Shown one piece after another: positions 12,111 to 24,475 of a DNA stretch of 64,000 nucleotides (the first letter of the stretch is position 1; every line of letters starts with the position of its first letter). The notes under the pieces were generated by a model. The model did no database searches, was not told where the DNA came from, and saw nothing but the letters and a program-made list of their open reading frames with translations. The stretch lies in assembly GCA_020698575.1 (NCBI GenBank), contig CM036244.1:13616534-13680533 (forward strand). Direction: 5' to 3'. The stretch is from Bostrychus sinensis. Its lineage: Eukaryota > Chordata > Actinopteri > Gobiiformes > Eleotridae. The translations under genes and the position numbers were made by a program.

Positions 12111-12905
12111 GAATACTAAATACATCTGCGTTGTATTTTTTATGTCAAGCCTATTTTTGCAGTTTTTCAGTGTTTTTTAATCTACCCATATTACCTTTGG
12201 AATTGAGAAACATATGAATATTATACATTTTTTTCAGGACAATTCTATCTATTTGAACACCCCACAGCCTAGAATGCACAAAAAACACAAAATTAGAACT
12301 AAAATGTTGACCTTTTTTTTTGGCATGAGAAAATCAAACATGCTTAACAAAGGTTTCTGAGTGCTTCAAAAGTGACAAAAATGTTCTTATAAACAACATG
12401 TAAAAGAATCAGTGATTTATAAGAACGCTAAATGCCTTTTGGAGGCATTAAACATAATATTAAAAATAGACCTGGACCTGGCCCAGTTCATTATATACTC
12501 ATTGTATGAATAAAATATGCACTAATGGTATTTGTCAGATGTTAAAAGGTTTCAAAAAGGAGTAATTCTATCACATTTGAACATTTACAAGGTGGAAAAT
12601 GCCCTCTATACAGCTGGAAAGTAAATATCTCTTTTCTGGTAATTAAATATCCTTTTTCTGACCCTTTTTTTAGTAAACCTACAATCTACAAAAAATATAC
12701 AATCTGAAATCACTGCGGGAACTTTCCTTGATAAAGCATTAATTAGATGCGTGTCTATTTATTTATCATATTTAATGTTGTAAACGATTGTAAAACTTTA
12801 ATGCTCAAAATCTCCAAGATTACTGGGCCTTTTGACATGAAATTAAAACTGACACTACTAATGTTTTTTTTTAACTCCAACTCTGCAAAGACGTGACGTT
12901 GTTCA

Positions 12906-12921
12906 ATCACGCCGGCGTGAT
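12906..12921. repeat. 16-bp palindrome
   Basis: The sequence atcacgccggcgtgat equals its own reverse complement. Nothing else marks it as a binding site. Confidence 0.6.
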
Positions 12922-14144
12922 CATGGACTCCTAAGGGTTAAAGGAAACTAAGAGAATGAATAGTACAATATTAAAGAAAAGCTACTGTATGTGTGTAACA
13001 AGGAAAGCTAACCACTAGCTACCTTGCTAAAATACATGACAACAAAACAAAACAGTGACATCTGAACAATCTGATACAAAATTACACACGACTGAATTGG
13101 AAAGCCTAAAATGAGGAGAAGTGAGGAGGCTGATAGTTCTGCTGCTGCGGGGGTGGAGGGAGGTTGGGGCATGTAGCTGAAACAGCAGCACGACTGAGGG
13201 GAGAGGGTGTGTTATGAATGGCTTGAGAGATGATTGGAGGAGAAGCATAGGTGGCAGGCTGTGATTGGCTGACAGTGACAGACAGGCGCTAAGACCTAGA
13301 GAGGGAAAAGAAAACTGTCTTCCTGGTTAAATGTACACATACAGCTCCATTTTCTCAAGGTATCTTTGTCTGAGAAGAGCTTCTGCCAGTAATGCCATAT
13401 TGAAACTTGTTGGCCCAAAAAGAGTGAGAGCAATGAGAGAACATAAATTACTCATACATACAAATAATAAACAAAAAAAAGCAAACACTACTGGCCCAGA
13501 TGTAAACATTTAAGCGAGAAATCAAAGAAGAAATCTTTGTCAAAAAAGATGAACCTTCTTTAAACAGAAATGGTGGGCTCAGATACAACCTTCCTTCTAC
13601 AACAGTCTCCTGAAACCCAAACAAAACAAACCAGTTTCACTCAGGTCATTAACATCTGAAGGAACTGACCAGGCCCAGGAGGGTTAACGACTGTCCCCCT
13701 CACTCCAGCTGAGGTCAAAGGACTCCTAATGACCCGAAACCACTCAGGCTCTTTCAGAGTCTATTTAGTCTCCAGAACCAATTGAATTTAGCTTCAAGTC
13801 TAAAAGTCCTTCCTAGGAGCATATAGGATGGAGGCCAAACGTCTTCAACTTTAGTCCCGAAGTCCCGATGACTGCTTTTTAAACCTTTTGTTGCATATTT
13901 GGCCTTGTTATTTTGTCCTAGGTTAAAATAGTTAGTACCCCCCGCCTGTCACGCGGATGACCAGGGTTCAGTTCTTCAAGGAGCAGACCCCAGCCACAGT
14001 GCCTCCCATGTGCCAGTCAGGGAGTGGTGTCAAGAAGGGCATCAGGCTTTAAACGTATGGCAGCTACAAAAATTAATGAATTGTGGGTAAGGGTGCTCCG
14101 ATCAGGGTTTTTGAGGCCGATCACCGATCAGCCTCTGCTGTGAT

Positions 14145-14192
14145 CGCCGATACCGATCATGGCCGATACCGATCATGGCCGATACCGATCAC
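14145..14192 (+). repeat. subterminal 16-bp tandem repeats of the hAT element
   Basis: Three consecutive copies of gccgataccgatcatg with little change. Subterminal repeats of this kind are commonly transposase-binding sites in hAT elements, which is inference here. Confidence 0.6.
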
Positions 14193-14949
14193 GTGGTCTT
14201 CAATGTAGTAATGTATTGTATGCAGGCTATTATTAGTTCCATTTGAAAAATACTGTAGCCTTTGTAAATATAAAAGAACAACAAAATTCTACTTATTTTT
14301 GTTTTAGAAGAGGTTTTGTTGCATTATTGGTCTTTAATGTGTGCCCAGTGTCTGTGTGGCTTTGTTTGAATGCTCCGCGGATGTAAAAATCAGCTGTTCT
14401 TAATTGGTTCCTTTAATGCGAGTCTGCGGGTGCAGCGCCTGTGTCCGCGTAACGCGCAGCCAAACCAGGTTGAAACACAGTGGACTAAAGAGCAGACAGC
14501 TCCTGCTGCCAGTTTTGACAACGTCTGAAAGAAGAAAACGTGCAAAGAGAGCAGAGAAGACAACGATGAAAGGTGTTCCTCTCAGACACACGGACACATG
14601 GGCTGCCTTTTTACTTTCTCTTTCCATTAGCAGCCATTTGGTGCAGTTTAAGCCACAAAACGCACAGTTTTCTCCACGCAACAAGACACAGACTCTGAAC
14701 TTTCTTAATCCTTTTAACGTAACTGTTAGCGGGTTAGCTGTAGCTCTATTTACGTTGGTGTTTGCAAATACACGCAGTGCTGCACCTCGGTTCTGTCCCG
14801 TGCGCTCCTAAAGCAGGCGGGGACACAAAGCAGCGCCTCCAGGGCAGGTTTGTGTTAGTTATAACCAGGGCTTAACTTAAAAACACTACTAAAATAATGC
14901 TACTGCTGTTTAATCAAACCGGAGTTGCAGGACAGTAAATGTGAGAGCC

Positions 14950-17900
14950 CATCCATCCATCCATCTTCTTCCGCTTTATCCGGGGCCGGGTCGCGGAGGC
15001 AGCAGTCTAAGCAGAGATGCCCAGACTTCCCTCTCCACAGACACTTCCTCCAGCTCTACCGGGGGCACCCCAAGGCGTTCCCAGGCCAGCCGAGAGACGT
15101 AGTCCCTCCAGCGTGTCCTAGGTCTTCCCCGGGGCCTCCTCCCAGTGGGACATGCCCGGAACACCTCCCCAGGAAGACGTCCAGGAGGCATCCGGAACAG
15201 ATGCCCGAGCCACCTCAGCTGACTCCTCTCGATGTGGAGGAGCAGCGGCTCTACTCCGAGCTCCTCCCGTGTGACTGAGCTCCTCACCTTATCTCTAAGG
15301 GAGCGCCCAGCCACCCTGCGGAGGAATCTCATTTCGGCCGCTTGTATCCGGGATCTTGTCCTTTCGGTCATGACCCAAAGCTCATGACCATAGGTGAGAG
15401 TAGGAACGTAGATCGACCGGTAAATCGAGAGCTTCGCCTTTCGGCTCAGCTCCTTCTTCACCACAACAGACTGATACAACGACCGCATTACTGCAGACGC
15501 TGCACCGATCCATCTGTCGATCTCACGCTCCATCCTTCCCTCACTCGTGAACAAGACCCCAAGATACTTGAACTCCTCCACTTGAGGCAGGAGCTCCCCC
15601 CCCAACCTGGAGAGGGCAAACCACCCTTTTCCGGTCGAGAACCATGGCCTCGGACTTGGAGGTGCTGATTCTCATCCCAGCCGCTTCACACTCGGCTGCA
15701 AACCGCCCCAGCACATGCTGAAGGTCCTGGCCTGATGAAGCCAACAGGACAACATCATCCGCAAAAAGCAGAGATGAAATCCTGTGGTTCCCAAACCAGA
15801 CTCCCTCCAGCCCCTGGCTGCGCCTAGAAATTCTGTCCATAAAAGTTATGAACAGAACCGGTGACAAAGGGCAGCCCTGCCGGAGTCCAACATGCACTGG
15901 GAACAGGTCTGACTTACAACCGGCAATGCGAACCAAACTCCTGCTCTGTTCGTACAGGGACCGGACAGCCCTTAGCAGAGGGCCTCGGACCCCATACTCC
16001 CAGAGCACCCCCCACAGGATACCACGAGGGACATGGTCGAACGCCTTCTCCAAATCCACAAAACACATGTGGACAGGTTGGGCAAACTCCCACGAACCCT
16101 CAAGCACCCTATGGAGGGTATAGAGTTGGTCCACTGTTCCACGACCGGGGCGAAAACCGCATTGTTCCTCCTGAATCCGAGGTTCGACTATCGGCCGAAT
16201 TCTCCTCTCCAGTACCCTGGAATAGACTTTCCCGGGGAGGCTGAGAAGTGTGATCCCCCTATAGTTGGAACACACCCTCCGGTCCCCCTTCTTAAAAAGA
16301 GGAACCACCACCCCGGTCTGCCAGTCCAGAGGTACTGTCCCCGACCGCCACGCGATGTTGCAAAGACTTGTCAGCCACGACAGCCCCACAACATCCAGAG
16401 ACTTAAGGTACTCAGGGCGGATCTCATCCACCCCCGGTGCCTTGCCACCGAGGAGCTTTTTAACCACCTCGGTGACTTCAGCTTGGGTGATGAACGAGTC
16501 CACCTCTGAGTCCCCAGCCTCTGCCTCCTCAACGGAAGACGTGTCGGCGGGATTGAGGAGATCCTCGAAGTATTCCTTCCACCGCCCGACAACATCCCCA
16601 GTCGAGGTCAGCAGCCCCCCACCTCCACTGTAAACAGTGTTAGCGAAGCACTGCTTCCCCCTCCTGAGGCACCGGACAGTTTGCCAGAATTTCTTCGAGG
16701 CCGATCGATAGTCCTCCTCCATGGCCTCCCCGAACTCCTCCCAGACCTGAGTTTTTGCCTCCACAACTGCCCGGGCAGCAGCACGCTTGGCCTGCCGGTA
16801 CCCGTCGGCTGCCTCAGGAGTCCCACGAGCCAGCCAAGCTCGGTAGGACTCCTTCTTCAGCCTGACGGCATCCCTTACTTCCGGTGTCCACCACCGGGTT
16901 CGGGGGTTGCCGCCACGACTGGCACCAGAGACCTTACGGCCACAGCTCCGAACAGCCGCACCGACAATAGAGGTAGAGAACATGGCCCACTCGGACTCAA
17001 TGTCTCCAGCCTCCCCCGGAATCTGGTTGAAGCTCTCCCGGAGGTGGGAGTTGAAGACCCCTCTGACAGGAGGTTCAGCCAGACGTTCCCAACAGACCCT
17101 CACAATGCGTTTGGGTCTGCCGAGTCTGTCCGGCCTCCTCCTCCGCCAGCGGATCCAACTCACCACCAGGTGGTGATCAGTTGACAGCTCAGCCCCTCTC
17201 TTCACCCGAGTGTCCAAGACACACGGCCGAAGGTCCGATGACACGACTACAAAGTCGATCATCGACCTCCGGCCTAGGGTGTCCTGGTGCCACGTGCACT
17301 GATGGACACCCTTGTGCTTGAACATGGTGTTCGTTATGGACAAACTGTGACTAGCACAGAAGTCCAATAACAAAACACCACTCGGGTTCAGATCGGGGAG
17401 GCCGTTCCTCCCAATCACGCCCCTCCAGGTATCACTGTCATTGCCCACGTGGGCATTGAAGTCCCCCAGTAGAACAATGGAGTCCCCAGTCGGAGCACCT
17501 TCCAGCACCCCTCCCAGGGACTCCAAGAAGGCCGGGTACTCTGCTCTGCTGTTCGGGCCATAGGCCGAAACCACAGTGAGAGACCTTTCCCCCACCCGGA
17601 GGCGCAGGGACACGACCCTCTCGTTCACCGGGGTAAACTCCAACACATGGCGGCTGAGCTGGGGGGCTATGAGCAAGCCCACACCGGCCCGCCGCCTCTC
17701 ACCGCGGGCAACTCCAGAGTGGTGGAGAGTCCAGCCCCTCTCAAGGAGCTGGGTTTCGGAGCCCAAGCTGTGCGTGGAGGTGAGCCCGACTATATCTAGC
17801 CGGTATCTCTCAACCTCCCGCACAAGCTCAGGCTCCTTCCCCCCCAGCGAGGTGACATTCCATGTTCCCAGAGCTAGTTTCTGTGTCCATGGATTGGGTC

Positions 17901-18259
17901 ATCGAGGCACCCGCCTCTGACTGCCGCCCAAGTCACACATCACCGACCCCTTATGATCCTTCCTGCGGGTGGTGGGCCTACGGGAAGGCGGTCCCACGTA
18001 GCCTTTTCGGGCTTGGCCCGGCCGGGTCCCGTGGGAGGAGACCCAGCCACCAGGCGCTCGCCTGCGAGCCCCAACCCCAGGCCTGGCTCCAGGGTGGGGC
18101 CCCGGTGACGCCAATCCGGGCGACGTAACGGACCTTGCATTTTTACTTATCATAATGGGCTTCTGAACCGCTCTTAGTCTGGCTCGTCACCTAGGACCTG
18201 TTTGCCATGGGAGACCCTACCAGGGGCATTAAGCCCCAGACAACATAGCTCCTAGGATC
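14950..18259 (-). mobile_element. Rex3 LINE retrotransposon (RTE clade), nearly full length
   Basis: A 3,310-bp element on the - strand, bordered by a 12-bp duplication AATGTGAGAGCC (14938-14949 and 18260-18271). Its 3' end is a (ggat)n tail (ccatccatccatccatc on the + strand), typical of Rex3. The sequences commonly used as Rex3 primer sites occur at about 15859-15879 and 16304-16323. It consists of a 5' leader (about 17900-18259), one endonuclease-reverse transcriptase frame, and almost no 3' UTR before the tail. It lies antisense to arhgap26 inside the hAT element, so it is the younger of the two. Confidence 0.9.
14976..17823 (-). pseudogene. Rex3 endonuclease/reverse transcriptase, one frameshift
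   Basis: The reading frame is open from about 17897 (after an in-frame TGA) down to 15541. It continues in another frame from 15605 to 14976. The N-terminal apurinic-type endonuclease shows [20 protein letters not shown] and STDHHLVVS. The reverse transcriptase shows [32 protein letters not shown] and the catalytic [12 protein letters not shown]. After the break the C-terminal part has [33 protein letters not shown] and RPRTRWRDYVSRLAWERLG. The break is in a run of eight G (15594-15603 region), one more than the surrounding frames allow. The true start is uncertain. It should make a truncated protein, unless the extra base is a sequencing error. Confidence 0.88.
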
Positions 18260-19269
18260 AATGTGAGAGCCTCGCGTGTTTATTGTAATTTGATCGGCCC
18301 TTCGGCCGATCACTTTACCGATCACTCTATTTTTAGCCATGATCTGCCGATCATGATCGGCGGCCGATCGATCGGAGCACCCTTAATTGTGGGTCTTTTC
18401 TCCAACTCTGTGTTTGTTCTGGAGCTGCACATTGGTATGTGTAAGTCCTTCAGGTCGTGACATTTTTAAAAGGATCTCAACCTTTGAGCAGCAGATGGCA
18501 CATTCTGCCTCTAATGGATGCTCTCAACGTTGTAAAACTTAAAACAATTTATCTCTGTAGAAAAAGAGAAAGATTCTCCACACAGAGAGGGAGAGAGTCC
18601 TGTTGGTTGTGCTCTGCTTCCGATTCATTTCAGGCACATGCATTTTTCATGTTGTTGCCGAGATTGTGTGGGTGTGTTGTTATGTGTTATATTGATGGAC
18701 TGTCGGGACAAGATGACTTAAATTAAGTCCAGTGTGATGTGTGGAGGCTTGTGTTCATATCTCACAAGACAGTTAATTCACTCATGATCCATGATGTATA
18801 CATGTCTTGTGCTCATATATAATTTGTGTCCAAGATGCCACACAAGAAAGAAACCCTGTTTTTTTTCTAAGTTGGTTGTTTGATTGACAGTTGAAAATCA
18901 CCTCTCTCATGTCTTGCGAAGTTGTACTGAATAGCGAAGCAGATAGAGGAGCGGCTCAAAGCAGATATAGGAGATTGAAAGAAAATCGAAGTGGAAAAAA
19001 AGCCACTGAGAGGGCTGTGTGAAAAGCACTAAGTGACAAATGGAGTGGGAAGAAACAATCGCTCAAACCGACAATTCAATAAATAAGTAAAGCGTGCAGC
19101 CATTAGGTTTGCAATTATACAGACAGGACAACCTCAGCAACCAAAAGAAGAATTAATGTGCATTGTCTCCGCCTTATATTATATATATATTTAGTGAATG
19201 GATTTAAAACAAAAATAAAAAATAAAAATCTATTATACATAATGAGCTTTATTTGGAGTGTAATGTTGT

Positions 19270-19675
19270 AGTCAAGGCCATTCTAATCGAGACCAGGTTG
19301 AGACCACACCTGTGAACTAACACTAAATAAAAGGGAAAAGTAAAAAAAAAAAAAAAAAAAAAAAAGCTGTTCAAATACAATGATTATTTTATGATTTAAT
19401 GCAACAGTCTTTACAAACAAACAGAGACAGATTTGTTTTCCTGGTTCTTCTGATGCGGAAAACTAATTAACCCAAAATGATGAAGAATAGATTTTTCTTT
19501 ATAATGTTGGTAAATAAAATCTCAGAGACCGCCACATCCGAGACTGAGACAAGACTGAGTAAAACTGAAGCCGAGACTGAGACAAGACCAAGACCGTAAA
19601 AAAAGGTGGCTCAAGACTTGTCTCAAGGCCAAGACCAGTATTAATCCTCGAGACAGCCAACTCTCTTGTGGAGTC
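19270..19675. repeat. degenerate repeat with internal gagactgagacaagac units
   Basis: Contains repeated gagactgagacaagac blocks (19545-19590), a 24-base A run at 19341-19364 and similar ends (caaggcca ... gagacca / caaggccaagacca). It is probably an old mobile element; family not recognised. Confidence 0.4.
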
Positions 19676-20699
19676 TGCATAGTAAATGAATGTGAGCGAA
19701 CTACCCAGACCTGGATTCAGACTCGAAGATCTTCTAGTTCAGGGGCAAATGCTCATTCTTTTAAGCCACAAAAGCCTTATTTTGTCATTTCTTCTTTTAG
19801 TGAGTGAAATTAGTATCTTCAGTCTTTATCTCAATATGGTTCAGAAACCCTAAAAACAGTACTGTATGTGTAACAAGCTGAAGAAGATGAATGAATGAAT
19901 ATACCCTATGTTTTCCTATGACCTTATTCTCAATCCAAAATCCCACCATAGAAATAGCATCGTCACCATAGCAACCACTGTGCACGTCAAAAACAGAGGG
20001 AAAAAAAAAAAAAAAAGGCCTGCCTCACTAACAAAGTGGATATGAATGAGCTGATTTGTGCAACAGGGCAGATAAAGGGGGTGGGGTGGGGGGGCAGTTT
20101 AATGAATGCACTGCCGGGGAAAGAATGTGAAAGATAATTAAAGTCTGTGATGGTGTTTACGATGAATATGAATCTTATCGACTGGGGTTTCCAAAGCCCA
20201 CACTGTCCATATACATGCTACTGTCTGGGCTTTCTAATGTATAAAGAATGAGAAGAGCATAATGTCCATGTCGCTAAAATTGAATCTGACATAGCTGCTG
20301 TCTTTGGATAGGCCAGTTAGGATCTCAAACTTGGAGTAGGCCTAATGCTGCATTCATGTCGGCCTCGGAAACAGTTGGATAAAGCATGCGAAGGCCGCAC
20401 AAGTCGGAAAAAGAACTCGGAAACTTGTATTAAAAATGTGTAGGCCAACATTATGGACACAGCAGAAAAGTAGCTTATTACTTACTTTTGTTTGTCGCTC
20501 ACATAAGAATTGCGTTAAAATGTCAATCATTACTGTTTATTTATTTATTTTACAGCCAAGTTTAAAGCTACTTTTTTTTCATTTCTTTGAAGCCTAGCAT
20601 TAGATGTGACTTCTCTTAACCCCTCATTAAACATTAGATTAAAACTCCATTGGTCTATTATTACTGACGTCAATATTACAACTTTCCAAGCTGAAAGCA

Positions 20700-21090
20700 C
20701 ATTAAAGGTCCTATATTGTTCTTTCTTCTGGCTTTTTGAAATGGTTTTGGACTCTTTTTGTACCTTAAAATAATTTATTTGTATGGAAAACGTCTTCTTT
20801 TAGGGAGCTGTTACTTTCAATTTTCATGGAACGCTTGGTTTAGATGTCTATCGCCCCCTGCTGGCTACGGTTGAGAATGGACAGAGCACAAAATGGCTAT
20901 TTAGCATGGCTATTAGCAACATGACACTAAGAGATAGATAAATGAGCTGACTGCTTCATAGTGACGGCAATTTAGGCGCCGAAATTTCCAGAACATGTCA
21001 GGTGACGGTGTATGAGCTTCAGAAATGCGCAGGAGCACTTCCTGGTTTTACGTGTGAATGAGGAGCTGTGAGACCGACCGTTTTCAGTTC
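20700..21090 (+). repeat. dispersed repeat, inverted partner of 8895-9236
   Basis: Starts after TTAA with aggtcctatattgttcttt. It contains tcgccccctgctggctac and later tagcatggctattagcaac and ggagcacttcctggttt. The same family in opposite orientation is at 8895-9236. The TTAA at the left end suggests a TTAA-targeting MITE, which is inference. Confidence 0.55.
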
Positions 21091-22629
21091 TTGAGAAAGG
21101 CAGTGCCTCGGCAAACAAGATTACACAAACATGTGAATGAAGCAAAATACTACTACTGGTATGTTCTGGGGCCAAAAACAACATTATTACATGATTAAGA
21201 GACCTTTACCAAATCCAACTCAGAAAAATGTCTTCCTATCCCGCGAATATACAAGCATCTGAGGACCACATTAGACCAGAATATTCCACATTCATGGCAT
21301 CAGTGGAAAAACTGAACTGGCCTCTGATGACTCAGTGCACCTTTCTTTGTTAATAAGTAAATAATTTTAAGTATAAAGTTTGTAATGATTTGTAAAATGT
21401 CTACAATCTTTTCTCATCAACCTTTTTATGAAGTAATCTGACATAATGTGCTGTTCTGTCTCACAATGGTTGCTCTATTAGCTTAAATAGCACAATTGAG
21501 CTCTACAAAGGGCCCATAATTGCCGGGTGCAATTTCTTTGATCTGTAAAGACTGACCACTCTAAAGTAATATTGTGCTGATTTAACTCCTTCAGCTTAAT
21601 ACTTAGTAAATTAATCAAAAGGAGCAGGAAGTGACAGAGGCTAAGCCATGAGACACTCTGTACTTACATTTGTATGGATTTTTTATTTGTCTTCTATGTT
21701 TAATGGCAGGATGTACTAAAGACATACAGTACATGTTATAGGCAGAAAGGTGGTGGTCTTGGTTAAAAACAAGGTCCTGTTGGTGTGTAATGTAAAGAGG
21801 TATTTCAGGGGTAATTCTCTTTCACTGAGTCCCAAAGCCCTTATCTTACAATGGTAAAAACTAAACATTTATTCTTTTGGAGTTGTGAAATAAAGTTCAT
21901 ATCTTCGATCCATATCTCAAAATGGTACAAAATCCCTTAAACACACCGGCATCTTAACAGTGATCTATATGTTTGCCCATTACTACTACTGCTACAAATG
22001 TACACACTTCACAAAACCTTTTTTACAGAACAGTAGGTGGAAAACGGGAAGCAGATCTCAGTATAGTTTAAAAAGTAATACACTTTGTCTAGATGACCTT
22101 TCCTCTTTAACCTTTTTTACTATAAAATATTTAAAACATGGTGCAAAGAAGCCTTTGCAGCCTGTGCTGTTGTTTTATTTTCATAACAGTAATGGCAATG
22201 TCCAGTTAGGAAATCAAATGTATATAATTAAACAAATCATGGGCTCTTAGTGTGGACTTTCAGATGTGAAAACTCCCTAAATGTTATGAAATAATCAAGG
22301 TTTGGCATTGTAATTTGGCTAATTGTTAATGAGCTTAGACACACTCTTGTTTGTACTGCAATATTCACATCTGTCACTCAATCTGTCACAACAATGATGG
22401 CCTCAAAATCAATTTAGGGTTTTTTATGTGTTTTGTCAATGTTAAAACCAATTTTAATTACTTTAAGCAGCAGTGGCACGATTTTTGGATTCACAGCTGT
22501 TTCGATGTTTTGGGCAGAACTACAGCAGACAGCCTGTGATTAAAAACTAATTAATTCAGCAATTCAGATGTGTTTATCATTGTCTGGTCTGCTGCCTTCT
22601 GGAAAATACTAGAAAAATGCAACTTCATG

Positions 22630-22950
22630 GATGAATCTTTTTTCCAGACGCATCTAAACCTCAAACAAACATACTGTATTTAAGTTGTACCTTAAGTTTA
22701 CATTTTTTGTTTTGGTTCTAAACCCTGCATTGCCGATCGTCCAATCAGAAAAGCGTAAAGATTGGCAGCCCACAGACCATTGCTTTGATTTAGACTGCAG
22801 TACTGTTTTCAAACCACTATGAGCGCTGCTTACAGTACATTTAAGTAACCCCTGGCTATGTAGCACCTCATTGTCCAATAGAAAATCATTGACTATATCT
22901 GTATTGCGGTTCAGGTTAAACCCTAAGAGTCGAGGCAGCATACCAACCAG
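22630..22950 (+). repeat. dispersed repeat, inverted partner of 41535-41860
   Basis: Blocks gtttacattttttgttttgg, cgtccaatcagaaaa and cgctgcttacagtac recur in reverse complement at 41535-41700. Family unknown. Confidence 0.55.
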
Positions 22951-23034
22951 GTAAGGCACAAATTAAACTAATACTGTTCCTTTCACTACAACTATCGAAT
23001 TGTAACTTATTGGAGTTTTGTGTGTATCTGGCAG

Positions 23035-23145
23035 TGCGACCTCTCCCAGTCCCACCTCACCTCGGTCTCCTTCGTGGCCGATGTTTTCAGCTCCATCAAG
23101 TCCTCAGCAGATGTCTTCCACATCTAGCGACTCCTCCCCTGGCAG
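23035..23145 (+). CDS. arhgap26: arhgap26 coding exon, linker part 3 (Pro/Ser-rich)
   Basis: 111-nt exon between acceptor atctggcag and donor GGCAG|gtcagt, phase 2 in and phase 2 out. The first base completes a Leu codon begun in the previous exon. The product is a Pro/Ser-rich segment with SPTSPRSPSWPMFSAPSSP, almost the human sequence at this point, followed by STSSDSSPG. These SP/PxxP motifs could serve as SH3 ligands or proline-directed kinase sites; this is inference from composition. A long intron of 18.7 kb precedes it and a 1.3-kb intron follows. The exon was not obvious as an open frame because it is short, and was recognised by its codons and splice sites. Confidence 0.92.
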
Positions 23146-24475
23146 GTCAGTACTAACAAGGGTTTGACAACTTTTCAGTGAAGCAAAGGAAATACTGTGC
23201 TGCTAGTAATTTTGACCACCATGAAATGTTCAAGCTGACAAAATACTATATTTCAATGATGCTTTTTTTTTAATTTTTTTTTTTTACTTATGCCAATATT
23301 AAATTTGCAAAATACATAACACCTGATAGGAAGTGGTGCATTTAAACTAAATCATCCTTAAAGAGGCTATATTATGCTTTTATTCATATTTTTAAACCAA
23401 TCTTGGTCACCTCTAGAACAGCATTGCATGTTTTACAATCTTTAAAAACATTATCTGCCTAAAAGAAAGTGTTTTTAATAAGTATGCTAGTGGTGCAATA
23501 AAGCTACAGATCAAGAGACCAGCAGAGGGCAGCAGAGCGTTGCGGTCTTTTGAACATAATCAAAGAACAAAAAAGCATATCACTTCCTTAAACTTTTTGT
23601 ATTATGCCACTTTACTACACAATGAAAAACAGCTGTGGAAGCAGAGCTGTGCAGTTTTTGACTGGATGTATAGGGCTTGTTGATTGGTCAGTGCTTCTTG
23701 GAGCGGGCAGAGCCAGAGGCGCAGCAGAGCGTTTAGAGGCCACCGAAAGGCCATGCCAGAGGATAGAGGATTACTTAAACATATGTGACTGAAACAAAAC
23801 ACAACTCCAGGTATTTTTATGATGATGAAACAACATTACAACAAGGCAGAATGCTCAGAATAGTCAATTTTGCATAATATAGCCCTTTTAACTTGTGTTT
23901 TTGTTATTACTACTTATTCTAAATCACTTGCCCCAAATACTATAAGCTGTAGGTTCTTATCAAAAAAAGAGATGTAGCTATGTAGGGGACAAAAGTACGG
24001 CATTCAACAAAAACACATCCAGTATAGTGTTTATGCATTGGTATTATCTGACAATGCGTGCATAACAGAGTAGCTATGGGAAGTTGAGTATTGTGTGCCA
24101 GAATATAAGAAGGCAATTGCCAAGAGAGGAGGCACCATTTGGTAAACCAGTAGTGACCTATTATAGCATGGAAAGACTCTAGGCTCTGGTGTCTCCCAAT
24201 GGACAATGGCTGTTGCAGTTTCCACCCAGTAAGCACGCAAATGATTCATTATAACCTTGACAAGACACAACTTACTTTCTTTTACCAGCAGCCAAAGAAA
24301 ACTTTAATTGCTGAAGTTGATACCCTTTAACACTGTTTTAATTGACCATCTGTGGTTTCTGTAAGCAGGCATGTTTAACTATTCTTGGCTAATACATTGA
24401 ATGTCTAAAATGTTTGTTGGACTAAACTCTTGTCCATGTTGTGTGAGTCAGCTCCCCTTTCTCGCTGTGTTGCAG
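23146..24475 (+). other. arhgap26: arhgap26 intron
   Basis: 1.33-kb intron holding MITE copy A; I see nothing else. No exon equivalent to the extra segment of the long human isoform was recognised. Confidence 0.75.
23362..23887. repeat. TTAA-flanked MITE, copy A
   Basis: A 526-bp element in the intron before the first SH3 exon. The ends are agaggctatattatgc and, inward from the right, aagggctatattatgca. TTAA flanks both sides (23358-23361 and 23888-23891), which fits piggyBac- or Kolobok-type targets. The interior includes gaccagcagagggcagcag and attactta plus cacaactccaggta. Copies B and C are at 35474-35900 and 59031-60170. Confidence 0.65.

Larger units (their letters stand above)
14088..18385. 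mobile_element. hAT-type DNA transposon split by a Rex3 insertion
   Basis: The outer ends are perfect 16-bp inverted repeats: TAAGGGTGCTCCGATC at 14088-14103 and its reverse complement at 18370-18385. They are flanked by an exact 8-bp duplication ATTGTGGG (14080-14087 and 18386-18393), the hallmark of the hAT superfamily. Subterminal sequence is full of cgatc/gatcgg motifs, including three 16-bp tandem units (gccgataccgatcatg) at 14145-14192. Without the Rex3 insertion and its duplication the element is about 976 bp. The internal frame at 14404-14811 has no recognisable transposase motif, so I take it as non-autonomous. Confidence 0.85.
4361..23034 (+). other. arhgap26: arhgap26 large intron (18.7 kb)
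   Basis: The longest intron here. It contains repeat copies at 4790-5340, 7317-7690, 8895-9236, 10590-10705, 11830-12110, the hAT/Rex3 nest 14088-18385, 19270-19675, 20700-21090 and 22630-22950. In 5345-7310, 7700-8890, 9500-10580, 10710-11780, 12120-14070, 18400-19260, 19680-20690 and 21190-22620 I see only AT-rich intronic sequence and no exon. The alpha-helical and GAP exons of the gene are not here. Confidence 0.75.

Noticed and set aside
14404..14811. 135-residue frame inside the hAT element
   Set aside because: No transposase motif recognised; the element looks non-autonomous.
15342..17920. Several + strand frames of 90-167 residues
   Set aside because: Antisense shadows of the Rex3 coding region.
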